Positions 36,860 through 47,221 of a DNA stretch of 64,000 bases are shown here, in pieces. Positions within the stretch are counted from its first letter, which is position 1; every line of letters starts with the position of its first letter. Position numbers and translations under genes: made by a program. Location: assembly GCF_000731315.1 (NCBI RefSeq), contig NZ_HG938353.1, forward strand, positions 3,844,001-3,908,000, written 5' to 3'. The notes beneath the pieces are model-generated. The model worked only from the letters and a program-made list of their open reading frames with translations, did not search any database and was not told the origin of the DNA. This DNA comes from Neorhizobium galegae bv. orientalis str. HAMBI 540. Its GTDB lineage: Bacteria > Pseudomonadota > Alphaproteobacteria > Rhizobiales > Rhizobiaceae.

Positions 36860-38629
36860 TTGACGCTGTTCCAGGTTTACGCACGAGCCCTCAGATATCT
36901 GGCCAAGAACAAATGGCGCGTCGGTGCCGTCGTCGTCGCCAATATCGTGCTGGCCGTCATCACCATTGCCGAACCGATCCTGTTCGGCCGCATCATCGAC
37001 GCCATTTCGTCCGGCGGTACTGTTACTCCGGTCTTGATTTTATGGGCCGGCTTCGGCGTCTTCAATACCGTCGCCTACGTGCTTGTCTCCCGCGAGGCCG
37101 ACAGGCTCGCCCATGGTCGACGCGCGTCGCTGCTGACCGAGGCTTTCGGACGCATCATCTCCATGCCGCTGGCCTGGCACCATACCCGCGGCACCTCCAA
37201 TGCGCTGCATACCCTGCTGCGTGCCGCAGAGAGCCTGTTCGGCCTGTGGCTCGAATTCATGCGCACCCACCTCGCCACCGCGGTGGCGCTGGTGCTGCTG
37301 ATCCCGACCGCAATCTCCATGGATTGGCGACTCAGCCTCGTCCTTTTGGTGCTGAGCATCCTCTACTGGATCATCGGCGTCACGGTGATGAACCGCACCA
37401 AGGAGGGCCAGGCCTCGGTCGAGAACCATTACCACACGGTCTTCTCCCATGTGAGCGACGCGATCAGCAACGTATCGGTGCTGCACAGCTACAATCGCAT
37501 CGAAGCCGAGACCCTGGCGCTCAAGGACTATACCAAGGACCTGCTTGCCGCCCAATATCCGGTGCTCGACTGGTGGGCCTTGGCGGGCGCGCTCAACCGT
37601 ACTGCCTCGACGGTATCCATGGGCGTTATCCTGGTCATCGGTACGCTTCTGGTCCAGCGGGGTGAAATCCGGGTCGGCGATGTCGTGGCTTTCATCGGCT
37701 TCGCCAACCTGCTGATCGGCCGTCTCGATCTGCTGCGCCAGTTCGCCACCCAGATCTTCGAAGCGCGCTCCAAGCTCGAAGATTTCTTCGCGCTTGAGGA
37801 TTCCGTCGAAGAGCGTGCCGAGCCGGCCGATGCCGCCGATCTCGGCGAGGTTCGCGGCGAGGTGGAATTCCGCGATGTCTCCTTCGGCTTCGCCAATACG
37901 ACCCAAGGCGTCCACAACGTTTCCTTCACCGCAAGGGCCGGGGAGACGGTTGCCATCGTCGGCCCGACCGGCGCCGGCAAGACGACGCTCATCAACCTCC
38001 TGCAGCGTGTCTACGATCCCCAGGAAGGCAAGATTCTCATCGATGGCGTCGATATCGGCAAGGTGACGCGGAAATCGCTGCGCCATTCCATCGCCACCGT
38101 CTTCCAGGACGCCGGTCTCCTGAACCGGTCGATCAGCGAAAACATCCGCCTCGGCCGCGAAGGGGCGAGCGAAGAGGAAATCGCCAAGGCGGCGGAAGCA
38201 GCCGCCGCCGCCGAGTTCATCGAAACCCGGTTAAACGGCTATGAGACGCCTGTCGGAGAGCGCGGCAACCGCTTGTCCGGCGGCGAGCGCCAGCGCATCG
38301 CCATTGCCCGCGCCATCCTCAAGAATGCACCGATCCTCGTCCTCGACGAAGCGACCAGCGCCTTGGACGTCGAGACCGAGGCTCGCGTCAAGACAGCCAT
38401 CGACCGCCTTCGCGAGAACCGCACCACCTTCATCATCGCCCACCGGCTTTCGACCGTTCGCGATGCGAACAAGGTGATCTTCCTCGAGAACGGCCGCGTT
38501 GCCGAGATGGGCAGCTATGACGAACTCAGCGAGAGCGGCGGACGTTTCGCCTCGCTACTGAAGGCAAGCGGCATCCTGACCGACGACGAAGCGAAGGATC
38601 ACACCCCGTCGGAGGCGCAGCCCGCCTGA
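36860..38629 (+). CDS. ndvA: cyclic beta-1,2-glucan export ABC transporter
   Basis: A 589-residue half-transporter with a fused permease (about six membrane segments, residues 1-300) and ATPase: Walker A GPTGAGKTT near 370, Q-loop VFQDAGLLNRSISENIRLG, signature [15 protein letters not shown] near 473, Walker B ILVLDEATSALD near 492. It matches NdvA/ChvA along its length (VYARALRYL start, READRLAHGRRA, PLAWHH-RGTSNALH). It exports cyclic beta-1,2-glucan made by NdvB to the periplasm, needed for osmoadaptation, nodule invasion or virulence. Start TTG 36860 is preferred: it has AAAAAGG nine bases upstream and aligns with NdvA; TTG 36851 has no room for a ribosome site. Confidence 0.96.
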   Translation: MTLFQVYARALRYLAKNKWRVGAVVVANIVLAVITIAEPILFGRIIDAISSGGTVTPVLILWAGFGVFNTVAYVLVSREADRLAHGRRASLLTEAFGRIISMPLAWHHTRGTSNALHTLLRAAESLFGLWLEFMRTHLATAVALVLLIPTAISMDWRLSLVLLVLSILYWIIGVTVMNRTKEGQASVENHYHTVFSHVSDAISNVSVLHSYNRIEAETLALKDYTKDLLAAQYPVLDWWALAGALNRTASTVSMGVILVIGTLLVQRGEIRVGDVVAFIGFANLLIGRLDLLRQFATQIFEARSKLEDFFALEDSVEERAEPADAADLGEVRGEVEFRDVSFGFANTTQGVHNVSFTARAGETVAIVGPTGAGKTTLINLLQRVYDPQEGKILIDGVDIGKVTRKSLRHSIATVFQDAGLLNRSISENIRLGREGASEEEIAKAAEAAAAAEFIETRLNGYETPVGERGNRLSGGERQRIAIARAILKNAPILVLDEATSALDVETEARVKTAIDRLRENRTTFIIAHRLSTVRDANKVIFLENGRVAEMGSYDELSESGGRFASLLKASGILTDDEAKDHTPSEAQPA

Positions 38630-38653
38630 CCGGTCGATCCCGAAGCCCAACGA

Positions 38654-38687
38654 AAAACCCGCCGCCATTCGCATGGCGGCGGGTTTT
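38654..38687. terminator. bidirectional terminator between ndvA and ndvB
   Basis: AAAA CCCGCCGCCAT / ATGGCGGCGGG TTTT with a 4-nt loop. It has A-tract and T-tract on both sides and lies 24 bp after ndvA and 29 bp after ndvB stops, serving both convergent genes. Confidence 0.93.
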
Positions 38688-38716
38688 CTTTTGTCGGTTT
38701 CCGATGATCGGAGGTC

Positions 38717-41700
38717 TCAGCTTTCGGCCGGTTCCGGCAGTCGCTTCGCAGCGGCTCCGTCGAGGAGGAAACCTTCCGTCCCATTGACCACCTGACCGTC
38801 GATCATGACCTTGTCGCCTTCGACGGTGATCTTGTGTACCGTGTCGTCGATGGTCAGTTCGGCGGTAAAGCCATTCCAGTCGGTCGGCAGTGTCGGGTTG
38901 ACGAACAGCCGGTCGCCCTGGCGGCGGATGCCGAGGATGCCCTCGGTGGCCGCACGATAGAGCCAGCCCGCAGAACCCGTATACCAGGTCCAGCCGCCGC
39001 GGCCGGTATGGGAACCGTGGCCATAGACATCGGCCGCGACCACATAGGGTTCGACGCGATAGGTCTCGGCCGCGTCCTGGTCGAGCGCGTGGTTGATCGG
39101 GTTCAGCATCCGGAAGCACTTCCAGGCGTCGTCGCCCCGCTTCAGCGCCGCCAGCGCCAGCACGACCCAGATTGCCGCATGGGTATACTGGCCGCCGTTT
39201 TCACGAACACCCGGCGGATAAGCCTTGATATAGCCCGGGTCCTTGCGGGTATCCTGGAACGGCGGCGTGAAGAGGCGGATGATGCCGGCTTGGCTGTCGA
39301 CCAGTTTTTCGAGCACCGCATCCATCGCCTGGGCGGCACGCTCCGGATCGCCTTCGCCCGAGAGCACACTCCAGGACTGGGCAAGCGAGTCGATGCGGCA
39401 TTCGTCGCTGGTGCTCGAGCCGAGCGCAGAACCATCGTCGAAATAACCGCGGCGATAGTAGGTGCCGTCCCAGCCGGCCTTTTCGAGCGCCTGCTTCAGC
39501 GTTTCGATATGGTCGGTCCAGCGCTGGACGCGCTTCTTGTCCTTGCGGGCCTCCGCATAGGGCAGGAAATTGCGCAGTGCCGCGGCCAGGAACCAGCCGA
39601 GCCAAACGCTCATGCCGCGGCCGCCGATGCCGACGCGGTTCATGCCGTCGTTCCAGTCGCCACCGAGGATGAGCGGCAGGCCCTTATCGCCGGTTCGCGT
39701 GATCGCCAGGTCCAGCGCCCTTGCCGCATGCTCGTAGACAGTTGCGGTCTCGGTCGACACCGTCGGCTGGAAGAAGGAGTCGTGCTTGTTCTTTTCGAGC
39801 ACCGGACCGTCGATGAACGCCAGTTCCTCGTCGAGCAGCGATGCATCGCCGGTCACCGAGACATACTGGTGGATACCGTAGGCGAGCCAGACAACGTCGT
39901 CGGAGATCATCGTCCGGACACCGGCACCGGAGCCGGGCAGCCACCAATGCAGCACGTCGCCTTCCTTGAACTGCCGCGAGGCCGCATTGACGATCTGGCG
40001 GCGGGCGAGCGACGGCTCGTGCACCAGGAAAGCCAGGGTGTCCTGCAGCTGATCACGGAAACCGAAGGCACCGGACGCCTGGTAGAAGGCGGTGCGGGCC
40101 ATGATGCGGCAGCCGAGCGCCTGGTAGGGCAGCCAGTGGTTGACCATGTTGTCGAGCGACTTGTCCGGCGTCGAGACCTTCAGGCGGCCGGTGAAGCCGG
40201 TCCAGAAGTCACGGTTCGCCGCAAGGATCGGAGCGAACTCCTCGCCGCGCAGCTGGGCGACCAGCGCCTGGGCCTCTTCCTTGGTATCGGCATCGCCGAG
40301 ATAGAAGGTGACCGTCTTCTCTTCGCCCGGGGCAAGCTCGATGTCATAGGCGAGCGCCGCGCAGGGGTCGCCATCGAGATCGAGAGCGTTGCTGAGCGCC
40401 GAAGCGGACATCACCGCCGCCGGCATCTGGACCGAACCGAAGCGGCCGATGAATTCGCGGCGGCTCGCCGTGAAGCCGACCGGCGTCTCCTTCATGCCCA
40501 TGAAGGCAATGCGGCGGTAGTCGATGCTGTAGGAATTGGTGGCGAAAAGCGCGCCCGTTTCCTCGTCGCGGCTGGAGAGGATGAACGGGATGGACCGGGC
40601 CGGATTGGCGCCGAGCAGCCATTCCACATACCCGTAGACGCGCAGCCTGCGGGTTTCCGAGCTGCCGTTATGGACGAGGATGGACGAAAGCTTTGCCGCC
40701 CGTGTCCGGTCGACCGTCTGGGTCAGCCTGATCTTCAGGCCGTCTTCTTCGCTCGAAAAGACCGAGTAACCAAGGCCGTGCCGGGTTTCAAACTTGACCT
40801 CCGGCTTGCGCGACAGGACCGCGAACGGCGTCATGACAGCGCCGTTATCCCGGTCGGCGACGTAGAACGCCTCGCCGGGGCGGTTGATGACCATGTCGTT
40901 GGTCCAGGCCGTCAGCTGATAGTCGCGGGAGTTCTTGGCCCAGGTGAAGCCTGAACCTTCCGCCGAAATGTGGAAGCCGAACTTGTCGTTGGAGATGATG
41001 TTGATCCACGGCTGCGGCGTCGACTGGCCGCCGTGCAGGCGCACCACATATTCGCTGCCGTCCTTGGTGAAACCGCCGAAACCGTTCCAGAAGTCGAGAT
41101 CCGCCGGCGCCTCGATCGGAGCCGGAGGCTGGAAGATCTCACCGTTCAGCAGCGGACGACGGTCGATCTCGATCTGCTGGTCCTTCGGCGGCGCGAAGAT
41201 CGTCGCCGTGCGGTTGAGCTGGTCGCTGATCTTGCCGTTGCGGGCATGCAGAACCACGCGGGATGCGGCGATCAGGCCTTCCGAACCCTCGTCGTCCATG
41301 ATGTCGCGGCGCAGCGAGAAGACGTGCTGGCGCTGGCCCTCCTGCTGGCTGAGGCGGCGGGAACTCTCGGAGAGATGTTCCAGTGCCTGCTGCATTTCCT
41401 GCGCGTAGGAGGCCGCCCGCTCGTTGAAGATCACGAGGTCGGTGACGACGCCGCGCGAGCGCAGATATTCCTGGGCGCTCATCGCCTCCTTGGCGACCGG
41501 CATGTCGTTGTCATCGTTGATACGCAGCGTGAAGATCGGGAAGTCGCCGGAAACCGACGACGGCCAGAGCGACGATTGCGGCTGCATGCCCGCGTGTATG
41601 GTCGCCTGGTCGGCGCGAAGCTGCATGTCCGGATAGATGAGATAACGCGCCAGGTGCTGGAACGCCGCCGCATCCTGCGAAGAGACGCCGAGATGGCGCA

Positions 41701-44700
41701 TCTGCACCTGCGTGCGTGTCCAGGCCTGCGTGAGCTCGGTCTGGAAGGCGTCCGGATGGCGATAACGTTCGATCGCCTGGTCGAGCTCTTCGCGCTTGGG
41801 CGCTGCGATCGTCCAGAAGATGACGCTCACCTTCTTGCCGGCCGGCACCCGCACGACCCGGCGCAGCGACAGGATGGGATCGAGCGTGAAGCCGTCGGTA
41901 CCCGACAGCGTCGCGCCGGGATCGAAGGCTGCAGCTTCCGAAAGCGTGCGGCCGCGGCCGAGGAACTTGCGGCGGTCGGTCTCGAATTCGGTCGGGCGAG
42001 CCGAACCGGCATTGTCGGCGGCCAGATGGGCGATCACCATGTCCGGCTCGTTCGGCGCGCGCTTGTTGCGCCAAGCACGGATGACGTCGCCGCGGCGGCC
42101 GATTTCCGTGTGGACGAACATCCGCTGGAAGACCGGGTGGGCGTTGTCGTCGTCCTCGGTGGTCAGCACGGGTTCCATATAGGACGTCACTTCGATGAAG
42201 CGATCCTCGGTACCCATGTTGAGCAGCGTCAGGCGGCGGCCTTCGGCATCGTGTTCGCTGGCGACGATGCACTCGACCGTGCTCGTGAGGTCGCCGACCG
42301 TCTTGTGGAATTCAGCCCGTTCGTCGGAGAAGATCGCCCTGGTCTTTTCGCCTTCGATACGGCGCGGCTCGGCGGTGGCAGACCACCATTCGCCGTTCGT
42401 TGTGTCGCGCAGGAACAGGAACTGGCCCCAGCGATCTTCGGTCGGGTCGGGTTTCCAGCGGGCGACAGACAGTCCGTTCCAGCGGGAATATCCCGAGCCG
42501 GTCGCGGTCAGCATGACCGAGTAGTGACCGTTGGAGAGCAGCGCCAGTTCCCGGTCCTTGGTGGCCGGGTTGGTGATGGTGCGGATTTCCGAACGCAACA
42601 GCTCGCCCTGGCCCTTGCCGGGGGTTTCTTCGTGCTTGGCGCTCATCACCGGAATGTCGCGGGGCGCCTTTTCCTGCAGCAGCAGTTCGGCGGCCTCGAT
42701 GGTCGGGTCGGAATGGAAGAGTTCGCGCAGCAGGCCGTTCATCACGACGTTGGCGATCGCGGCGATCGACATGCCGTGGTGGTGGGCATAATAGTTGAAC
42801 ACTACCGCGTAGCGCTTGCCTTCCGGCACGCGGGTCGGCGTGAAGTCCACCGCATCGTAGAAGCCGAATACCCCGAGCGCTCCGAGCGAGCGCAGTTCGG
42901 TGAGGTTTTCCGAGGCAGCGATCGGGTCGTACTGGCTGGCCAGGATCGACGCATAGGGGGCGATGACGGCGTTTTGTCCGAGACCGCGCTTGAGGCCGAG
43001 CGTCGGCACCCCGAAGTTCGAATATTGATAATACATCTGATGGTCGAGAGCGTTGAATGCCGCTTCCGAGATGCCCCATGGCGTGCCGAGGCGGCGGCCG
43101 TGGTTCATCTGTTCCTTGACGATCAGATTGTTGGTCTGGTTGAGGATGCCTCCCTGGCGCTCCTGCATGACGAGCGGCGGCATGAGGTATTCGAACATCG
43201 AGCCGGACCAGGAGACCAGGGCGCCTCGCGCACCGATCGGCACCACCTGGCGGCCGAGCTTGTACCAGTGCTCGGTCGGCAGGTCGCCCTTGGCGATCCC
43301 GAACAGGCTGGTCAGACGCGCTTCGGATGCGAGAAGGTCATAGCAGGCTTCGTCGATCTCGTTGGTTTCGACACGATAGCCGATCGACAGAAGGCGGCGC
43401 TCCTTGCGGAACAGGAAACTGAAATCCATCGCGAAGGCGAGGCGGCGGGTTCGGTCGCGCAACACGCCGAGCCGCTCCCGCAGCGATTCGATATTGGCAT
43501 TGTCGAAGACGCTATCGGCGATATGCGCCTCGCAGGCGGCGACGAGAGACGCGGACCAGCGGGTAACTTCGTCGCTCTGCGCCGAACGGACTTCCTGATC
43601 GAGGTTGACGGCGAGCTTCTGGATGTCGCGGGCAAGCACGGCAAGGTTGATGATCCGGATCGACGCGAATTCATGCTCGCGCTTGACCGCGGCAAGCGCA
43701 TTGCCGAAGCCGACGATACGTTCTTCCAGACGGCGACGCAGCGGGCGCACCGTCTTGCGGTCATCCGGCAGAGCTTTCAGCGTCTCGGCCAGAATGCCGG
43801 AAACGTCGCCGATGCCGTCGAGATTGCCCTGAAGGTGCGCGGAAGGAGCCTCGGCCCAGATGCGCAAAGCCGACGAGATGGCGATCAGATGGCCGGCGAA
43901 GTTGCCGCTGTCGACCGACGAGACGTAGCGCGGCATCAGCGGCTGCAGCGTGTCGGTATGATACCAGTTGTACATGTGGCCGCGGAACTTGTCGGCTCTT
44001 TCAACCGCCGAAATCGTCTGCTCGATGCGCTCGATCGTGTCGGTGAAGCTGATCCAGCCGAAATGCCGCGCCGAGATCGTCGACAGCAGGTAGACGCCGA
44101 TATTGGTAGGCGACGTGCGCTTGGCGATGACCGGGTTCGGCTTCTCCTGGAAATTGTCCGGCGGCAGGTAGTTCTGCTCCGCCGTCACGAAGGTCTCGAA
44201 ATACCGCCAGGTGCGGCGGGCGATCTTGCGCAGTTCGACGGACACGGGTTCCGGCACGAACAACCGGTCTTCGGTCTCGGCCGACTGGCTGACATACCAG
44301 GCGACGAGCGGCGAGAAGATCCACAGCACGGCGAACGGGATGCCGACCAGGAATGCGTTGTCGCCTGGCATGGCCGACAGGATGATGCTGAGCACGGCGA
44401 TTGCCGGCGCATGCCACATCGTCTTGTAATAATCCTGCGGGCTCCCTTGCGCGCTCGACTGGATCGAGGCGGCGGTGCGCCATTCCAGCATCAGCTTGCG
44501 GCTGAAGAACAGGCGGTAGAGAGACCGGGCGATCGCATCGGTCATGATGCAGGCGGAATCCGCGATGAAGACGACGCGGAGGGCGACCTGCGCATTGGCC
44601 GAGCGCATGTCCGACCAGACGGAATAGAAATGCGCGCCGGGAACGATATCGGTGGAACTCGGCAGCAGGCCGGTGACCAGGCTGAGGGTCGGAGCAACGA

Positions 44701-47221
44701 ACAGCGAGAAGATCAGCAGGATCTGCCAGATCAGTGCGCCGAGCGGATCCATGAAGTACCAGCCGAGCACGGAAGCGAAGAACCACGCGATCGGGGTCAG
44801 CGACCGGCGTAGGTTGTCGATCATCTTCCAGCGGCCAAGCGCAGTCACGCCCCGCTTCGGATCAAGGATGTAAGGCAAGAGCTGCCAGTCGCCGCGCGCC
44901 CAACGATGCTGACGCGAAACCTCGACCTCGTAGCGGACCGGAAAATCTTCGACCAGTTCCACGTCGGTCACGAGAGCGCAGCGTGCGAACGAACCTTCGA
45001 GAAGGTCATGCGAGAGGACTGAGTTCTCGTCGATCCGGCCCTTGAGCGAAGCCTCGAAGGCATCAACGTGATAGAGGCCCTTGCCGGTGAAGCTGCCTTC
45101 ACCGGTGAGGTCCTGGTAGACGTCGGAGACGGTGAAGACGTACGGGTCGAGACCGCGGCCGACGGAGAAGACGCGCTGGAAGACCGAGGCTTCCTTGCCA
45201 GTCGTCAGCGACGGCGTCACGCGCGGCTGCATCAGACCATAGCCATGGATGACGCGATTGGTTTTCGGATCGAGCACCGGCTGGTTGATCGGGTGGTGCA
45301 TCTTGCCGACGAGCTTGGTCACCGCATCGCGCATCAGGCGCGTATCGGCATCGAGCGTCATCACATACTGGACATTTTCCGGGACGATGTTGGCACCCGG
45401 AAGATAACTGGTGTCGCGATCACCGCGCAGCAGCATGTTGAGCTCATGCAGCTTGCCGCGCTTGCGCTCCCAGCCCATCCATGCGCCTTCGGCCGGATTG
45501 AACAGACGGCGGCGATGCAGCAGATAGAAGCGCGCCTTGCCGTCCTCTCCATACTTGGCGTTGAGCGCTGCGATCTCGCGCTTCGCATAATCGAGGATTT
45601 CGAGGTCCGTATCGGTCTCTTCGAACTTGCTGTCGCGCCAGTCGCTGAGCAGCGAGAAGTAGATTTCGCCGTGGGGATTGGCGAGATAATGGACTTCGAG
45701 GTTGCGGACGAGTTCGTCCACGGTGTCGCGGTCGGTGATCAGGCAGGGTACGGCAACCAGCGTTCTTGCCGTTTCCGGAATGCCTTCCTTGAATTCGTAG
45801 CCGACCAGCCGGGCTGGCCTCACCACATAGGTCACCAGCGTATTGAACAGGCCGGTCGCGCCTTCGGAAGCCGGCAGTGCAAACATCAGCAGGAAGCAGA
45901 AGACGACCGGCAGCGGAATATCCGCCTGCACCAGGAACCAGCCGGCAATCGCCATGGCGAGAACGGTAATCAGGATGACCGGGCCGGCGATCGCAAACCA
46001 GCTGAGGCGGCGGACAAGGCGGACAAATTTCTGGACGAACAGCAGGTTGTAACCGACTGCCGCTTCCAGCTCCCGGCGGCGGCGGCCGACGACGAAAGCG
46101 CCGACATTGGTCTCGCGCGGGTCGGCATTTTCTTCTGCCGACGCCTTTTCGGCGAGCTGGATGGCAGCTTCCGCCACCTCGGCCTCGCTCTTGCGGGAGC
46201 GGCGGGCAATCTGCTCGATACGGTTGCGATAGGCGTTACGCGAGCCGAAATCGAGCGCCTGATAGTCGGTGCGCTCGCGGAAGATCTTGTCGATCTGCGA
46301 GACGTCTTCGAACCAGACGCTCCATTCCGTATCGTCGATTTCGCGCAGGCTCTTGATGATGTTGCCCATCGTCACGTTGCCGGACGAAAGGCGGTTCTGT
46401 TCGGCGAGCATCACCTCTTCGACGCCGGTGCCCGCCTGTTCGAGACGCTGCTCCAGCCAGGCGACGGCAAAACCCGAGGTCTGCGAGGCGTTGCGAAGGC
46501 GATAGAGGAACTGCGCCGTGAACGTATTGTCGTTCGTCAGGTTCTCGATGCCCTTCAGGACATCGGCGCTCGCCTCCTCGTTATTGAGGCGGATGATCTC
46601 GTCGGCGGTCTCATTGGCGCGGCGGCGCATGTTGCGCGAGCGATCGACACGGGTCGCGATGCGGCGCAGGTTCTCGATCAGCACGAAACGGATGAACGAG
46701 GGCAGCGCCCAGAGCTCGCCGATCTCGAGCGGTTCCTTGACCTGGAAACCCTGGACCATCGAGGCCAGTGCTTCGCGGGAAATGCTGCTGTGGGTATGGG
46801 CGACATAGAGCCAGGCGAGCGCCAGGACGCGCGGCAACTCCTGGCCGCCGACCATCATCGTGGGCAACTGGCGGAAGAATTTCTTCGGGAAGTCGCGGCG
46901 GACTTCCTGGATCGCCTCTTCGACGATGTAGTAATTGTCGAGCAGCCATTCGGCGGCGGGCGTAATCGATGCGCCGGCATCGACATCGGTAGCCGTCGCC
47001 CGGTAGACCCGAAGGATTTCCTTCTCGTTCTCCTCGTGCCGCTTGAAGAATTCGAACTCCATCAAGCCCGGCAGGCTGGGCGTGCCCTCCTTGCCGAGTT
47101 TCTCGCCGCATTCCCGCAATGCATCGATGTTGAAATAGGTCGAGCGGATCGAGTCATTATGATCGATCTGCTTGGCTTCGGTTTCGCGCGAGGAAGCTGA
47201 CGGCGGAGTGTGAAATGACAT
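38717..47221 (-). CDS. ndvB: cyclic beta-1,2-glucan synthase
   Basis: A 2834-residue inner-membrane enzyme, about the size of Sinorhizobium NdvB and Agrobacterium ChvB. Seen: membrane clusters near residues 405-460, 805-845 and 930-975; a GT84 glycosyltransferase domain between them with TLDADTRL near 620 and QHRWARGDWQ (QxxRW) near 772; then cyclisation and glycoside phosphorylase regions, with the GH94 block GGDWNDGMNRVG near 2525 (catalytic Asp). It primes on itself, elongates from UDP-glucose, then releases the ring; the phosphorylase domain sets ring size. It converges with ndvA. The opposite strand shows long open frames, which are shadows. Confidence 0.97.
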   Translation of the reverse strand: MSFHTPPSASSRETEAKQIDHNDSIRSTYFNIDALRECGEKLGKEGTPSLPGLMEFEFFKRHEENEKEILRVYRATATDVDAGASITPAAEWLLDNYYIVEEAIQEVRRDFPKKFFRQLPTMMVGGQELPRVLALAWLYVAHTHSSISREALASMVQGFQVKEPLEIGELWALPSFIRFVLIENLRRIATRVDRSRNMRRRANETADEIIRLNNEEASADVLKGIENLTNDNTFTAQFLYRLRNASQTSGFAVAWLEQRLEQAGTGVEEVMLAEQNRLSSGNVTMGNIIKSLREIDDTEWSVWFEDVSQIDKIFRERTDYQALDFGSRNAYRNRIEQIARRSRKSEAEVAEAAIQLAEKASAEENADPRETNVGAFVVGRRRRELEAAVGYNLLFVQKFVRLVRRLSWFAIAGPVILITVLAMAIAGWFLVQADIPLPVVFCFLLMFALPASEGATGLFNTLVTYVVRPARLVGYEFKEGIPETARTLVAVPCLITDRDTVDELVRNLEVHYLANPHGEIYFSLLSDWRDSKFEETDTDLEILDYAKREIAALNAKYGEDGKARFYLLHRRRLFNPAEGAWMGWERKRGKLHELNMLLRGDRDTSYLPGANIVPENVQYVMTLDADTRLMRDAVTKLVGKMHHPINQPVLDPKTNRVIHGYGLMQPRVTPSLTTGKEASVFQRVFSVGRGLDPYVFTVSDVYQDLTGEGSFTGKGLYHVDAFEASLKGRIDENSVLSHDLLEGSFARCALVTDVELVEDFPVRYEVEVSRQHRWARGDWQLLPYILDPKRGVTALGRWKMIDNLRRSLTPIAWFFASVLGWYFMDPLGALIWQILLIFSLFVAPTLSLVTGLLPSSTDIVPGAHFYSVWSDMRSANAQVALRVVFIADSACIMTDAIARSLYRLFFSRKLMLEWRTAASIQSSAQGSPQDYYKTMWHAPAIAVLSIILSAMPGDNAFLVGIPFAVLWIFSPLVAWYVSQSAETEDRLFVPEPVSVELRKIARRTWRYFETFVTAEQNYLPPDNFQEKPNPVIAKRTSPTNIGVYLLSTISARHFGWISFTDTIERIEQTISAVERADKFRGHMYNWYHTDTLQPLMPRYVSSVDSGNFAGHLIAISSALRIWAEAPSAHLQGNLDGIGDVSGILAETLKALPDDRKTVRPLRRRLEERIVGFGNALAAVKREHEFASIRIINLAVLARDIQKLAVNLDQEVRSAQSDEVTRWSASLVAACEAHIADSVFDNANIESLRERLGVLRDRTRRLAFAMDFSFLFRKERRLLSIGYRVETNEIDEACYDLLASEARLTSLFGIAKGDLPTEHWYKLGRQVVPIGARGALVSWSGSMFEYLMPPLVMQERQGGILNQTNNLIVKEQMNHGRRLGTPWGISEAAFNALDHQMYYQYSNFGVPTLGLKRGLGQNAVIAPYASILASQYDPIAASENLTELRSLGALGVFGFYDAVDFTPTRVPEGKRYAVVFNYYAHHHGMSIAAIANVVMNGLLRELFHSDPTIEAAELLLQEKAPRDIPVMSAKHEETPGKGQGELLRSEIRTITNPATKDRELALLSNGHYSVMLTATGSGYSRWNGLSVARWKPDPTEDRWGQFLFLRDTTNGEWWSATAEPRRIEGEKTRAIFSDERAEFHKTVGDLTSTVECIVASEHDAEGRRLTLLNMGTEDRFIEVTSYMEPVLTTEDDDNAHPVFQRMFVHTEIGRRGDVIRAWRNKRAPNEPDMVIAHLAADNAGSARPTEFETDRRKFLGRGRTLSEAAAFDPGATLSGTDGFTLDPILSLRRVVRVPAGKKVSVIFWTIAAPKREELDQAIERYRHPDAFQTELTQAWTRTQVQMRHLGVSSQDAAAFQHLARYLIYPDMQLRADQATIHAGMQPQSSLWPSSVSGDFPIFTLRINDDNDMPVAKEAMSAQEYLRSRGVVTDLVIFNERAASYAQEMQQALEHLSESSRRLSQQEGQRQHVFSLRRDIMDDEGSEGLIAASRVVLHARNGKISDQLNRTATIFAPPKDQQIEIDRRPLLNGEIFQPPAPIEAPADLDFWNGFGGFTKDGSEYVVRLHGGQSTPQPWINIISNDKFGFHISAEGSGFTWAKNSRDYQLTAWTNDMVINRPGEAFYVADRDNGAVMTPFAVLSRKPEVKFETRHGLGYSVFSSEEDGLKIRLTQTVDRTRAAKLSSILVHNGSSETRRLRVYGYVEWLLGANPARSIPFILSSRDEETGALFATNSYSIDYRRIAFMGMKETPVGFTASRREFIGRFGSVQMPAAVMSASALSNALDLDGDPCAALAYDIELAPGEEKTVTFYLGDADTKEEAQALVAQLRGEEFAPILAANRDFWTGFTGRLKVSTPDKSLDNMVNHWLPYQALGCRIMARTAFYQASGAFGFRDQLQDTLAFLVHEPSLARRQIVNAASRQFKEGDVLHWWLPGSGAGVRTMISDDVVWLAYGIHQYVSVTGDASLLDEELAFIDGPVLEKNKHDSFFQPTVSTETATVYEHAARALDLAITRTGDKGLPLILGGDWNDGMNRVGIGGRGMSVWLGWFLAAALRNFLPYAEARKDKKRVQRWTDHIETLKQALEKAGWDGTYYRRGYFDDGSALGSSTSDECRIDSLAQSWSVLSGEGDPERAAQAMDAVLEKLVDSQAGIIRLFTPPFQDTRKDPGYIKAYPPGVRENGGQYTHAAIWVVLALAALKRGDDAWKCFRMLNPINHALDQDAAETYRVEPYVVAADVYGHGSHTGRGGWTWYTGSAGWLYRAATEGILGIRRQGDRLFVNPTLPTDWNGFTAELTIDDTVHKITVEGDKVMIDGQVVNGTEGFLLDGAAAKRLPEPAES

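Noticed and set aside
40970-44812. 1280-codon open frame on the plus strand opposite ndvB
   Set aside because: It lies entirely antisense to ndvB, whose family match is continuous. The protein is Arg/Asp/His-rich with no family features, typical of a shadow frame in GC-rich DNA.
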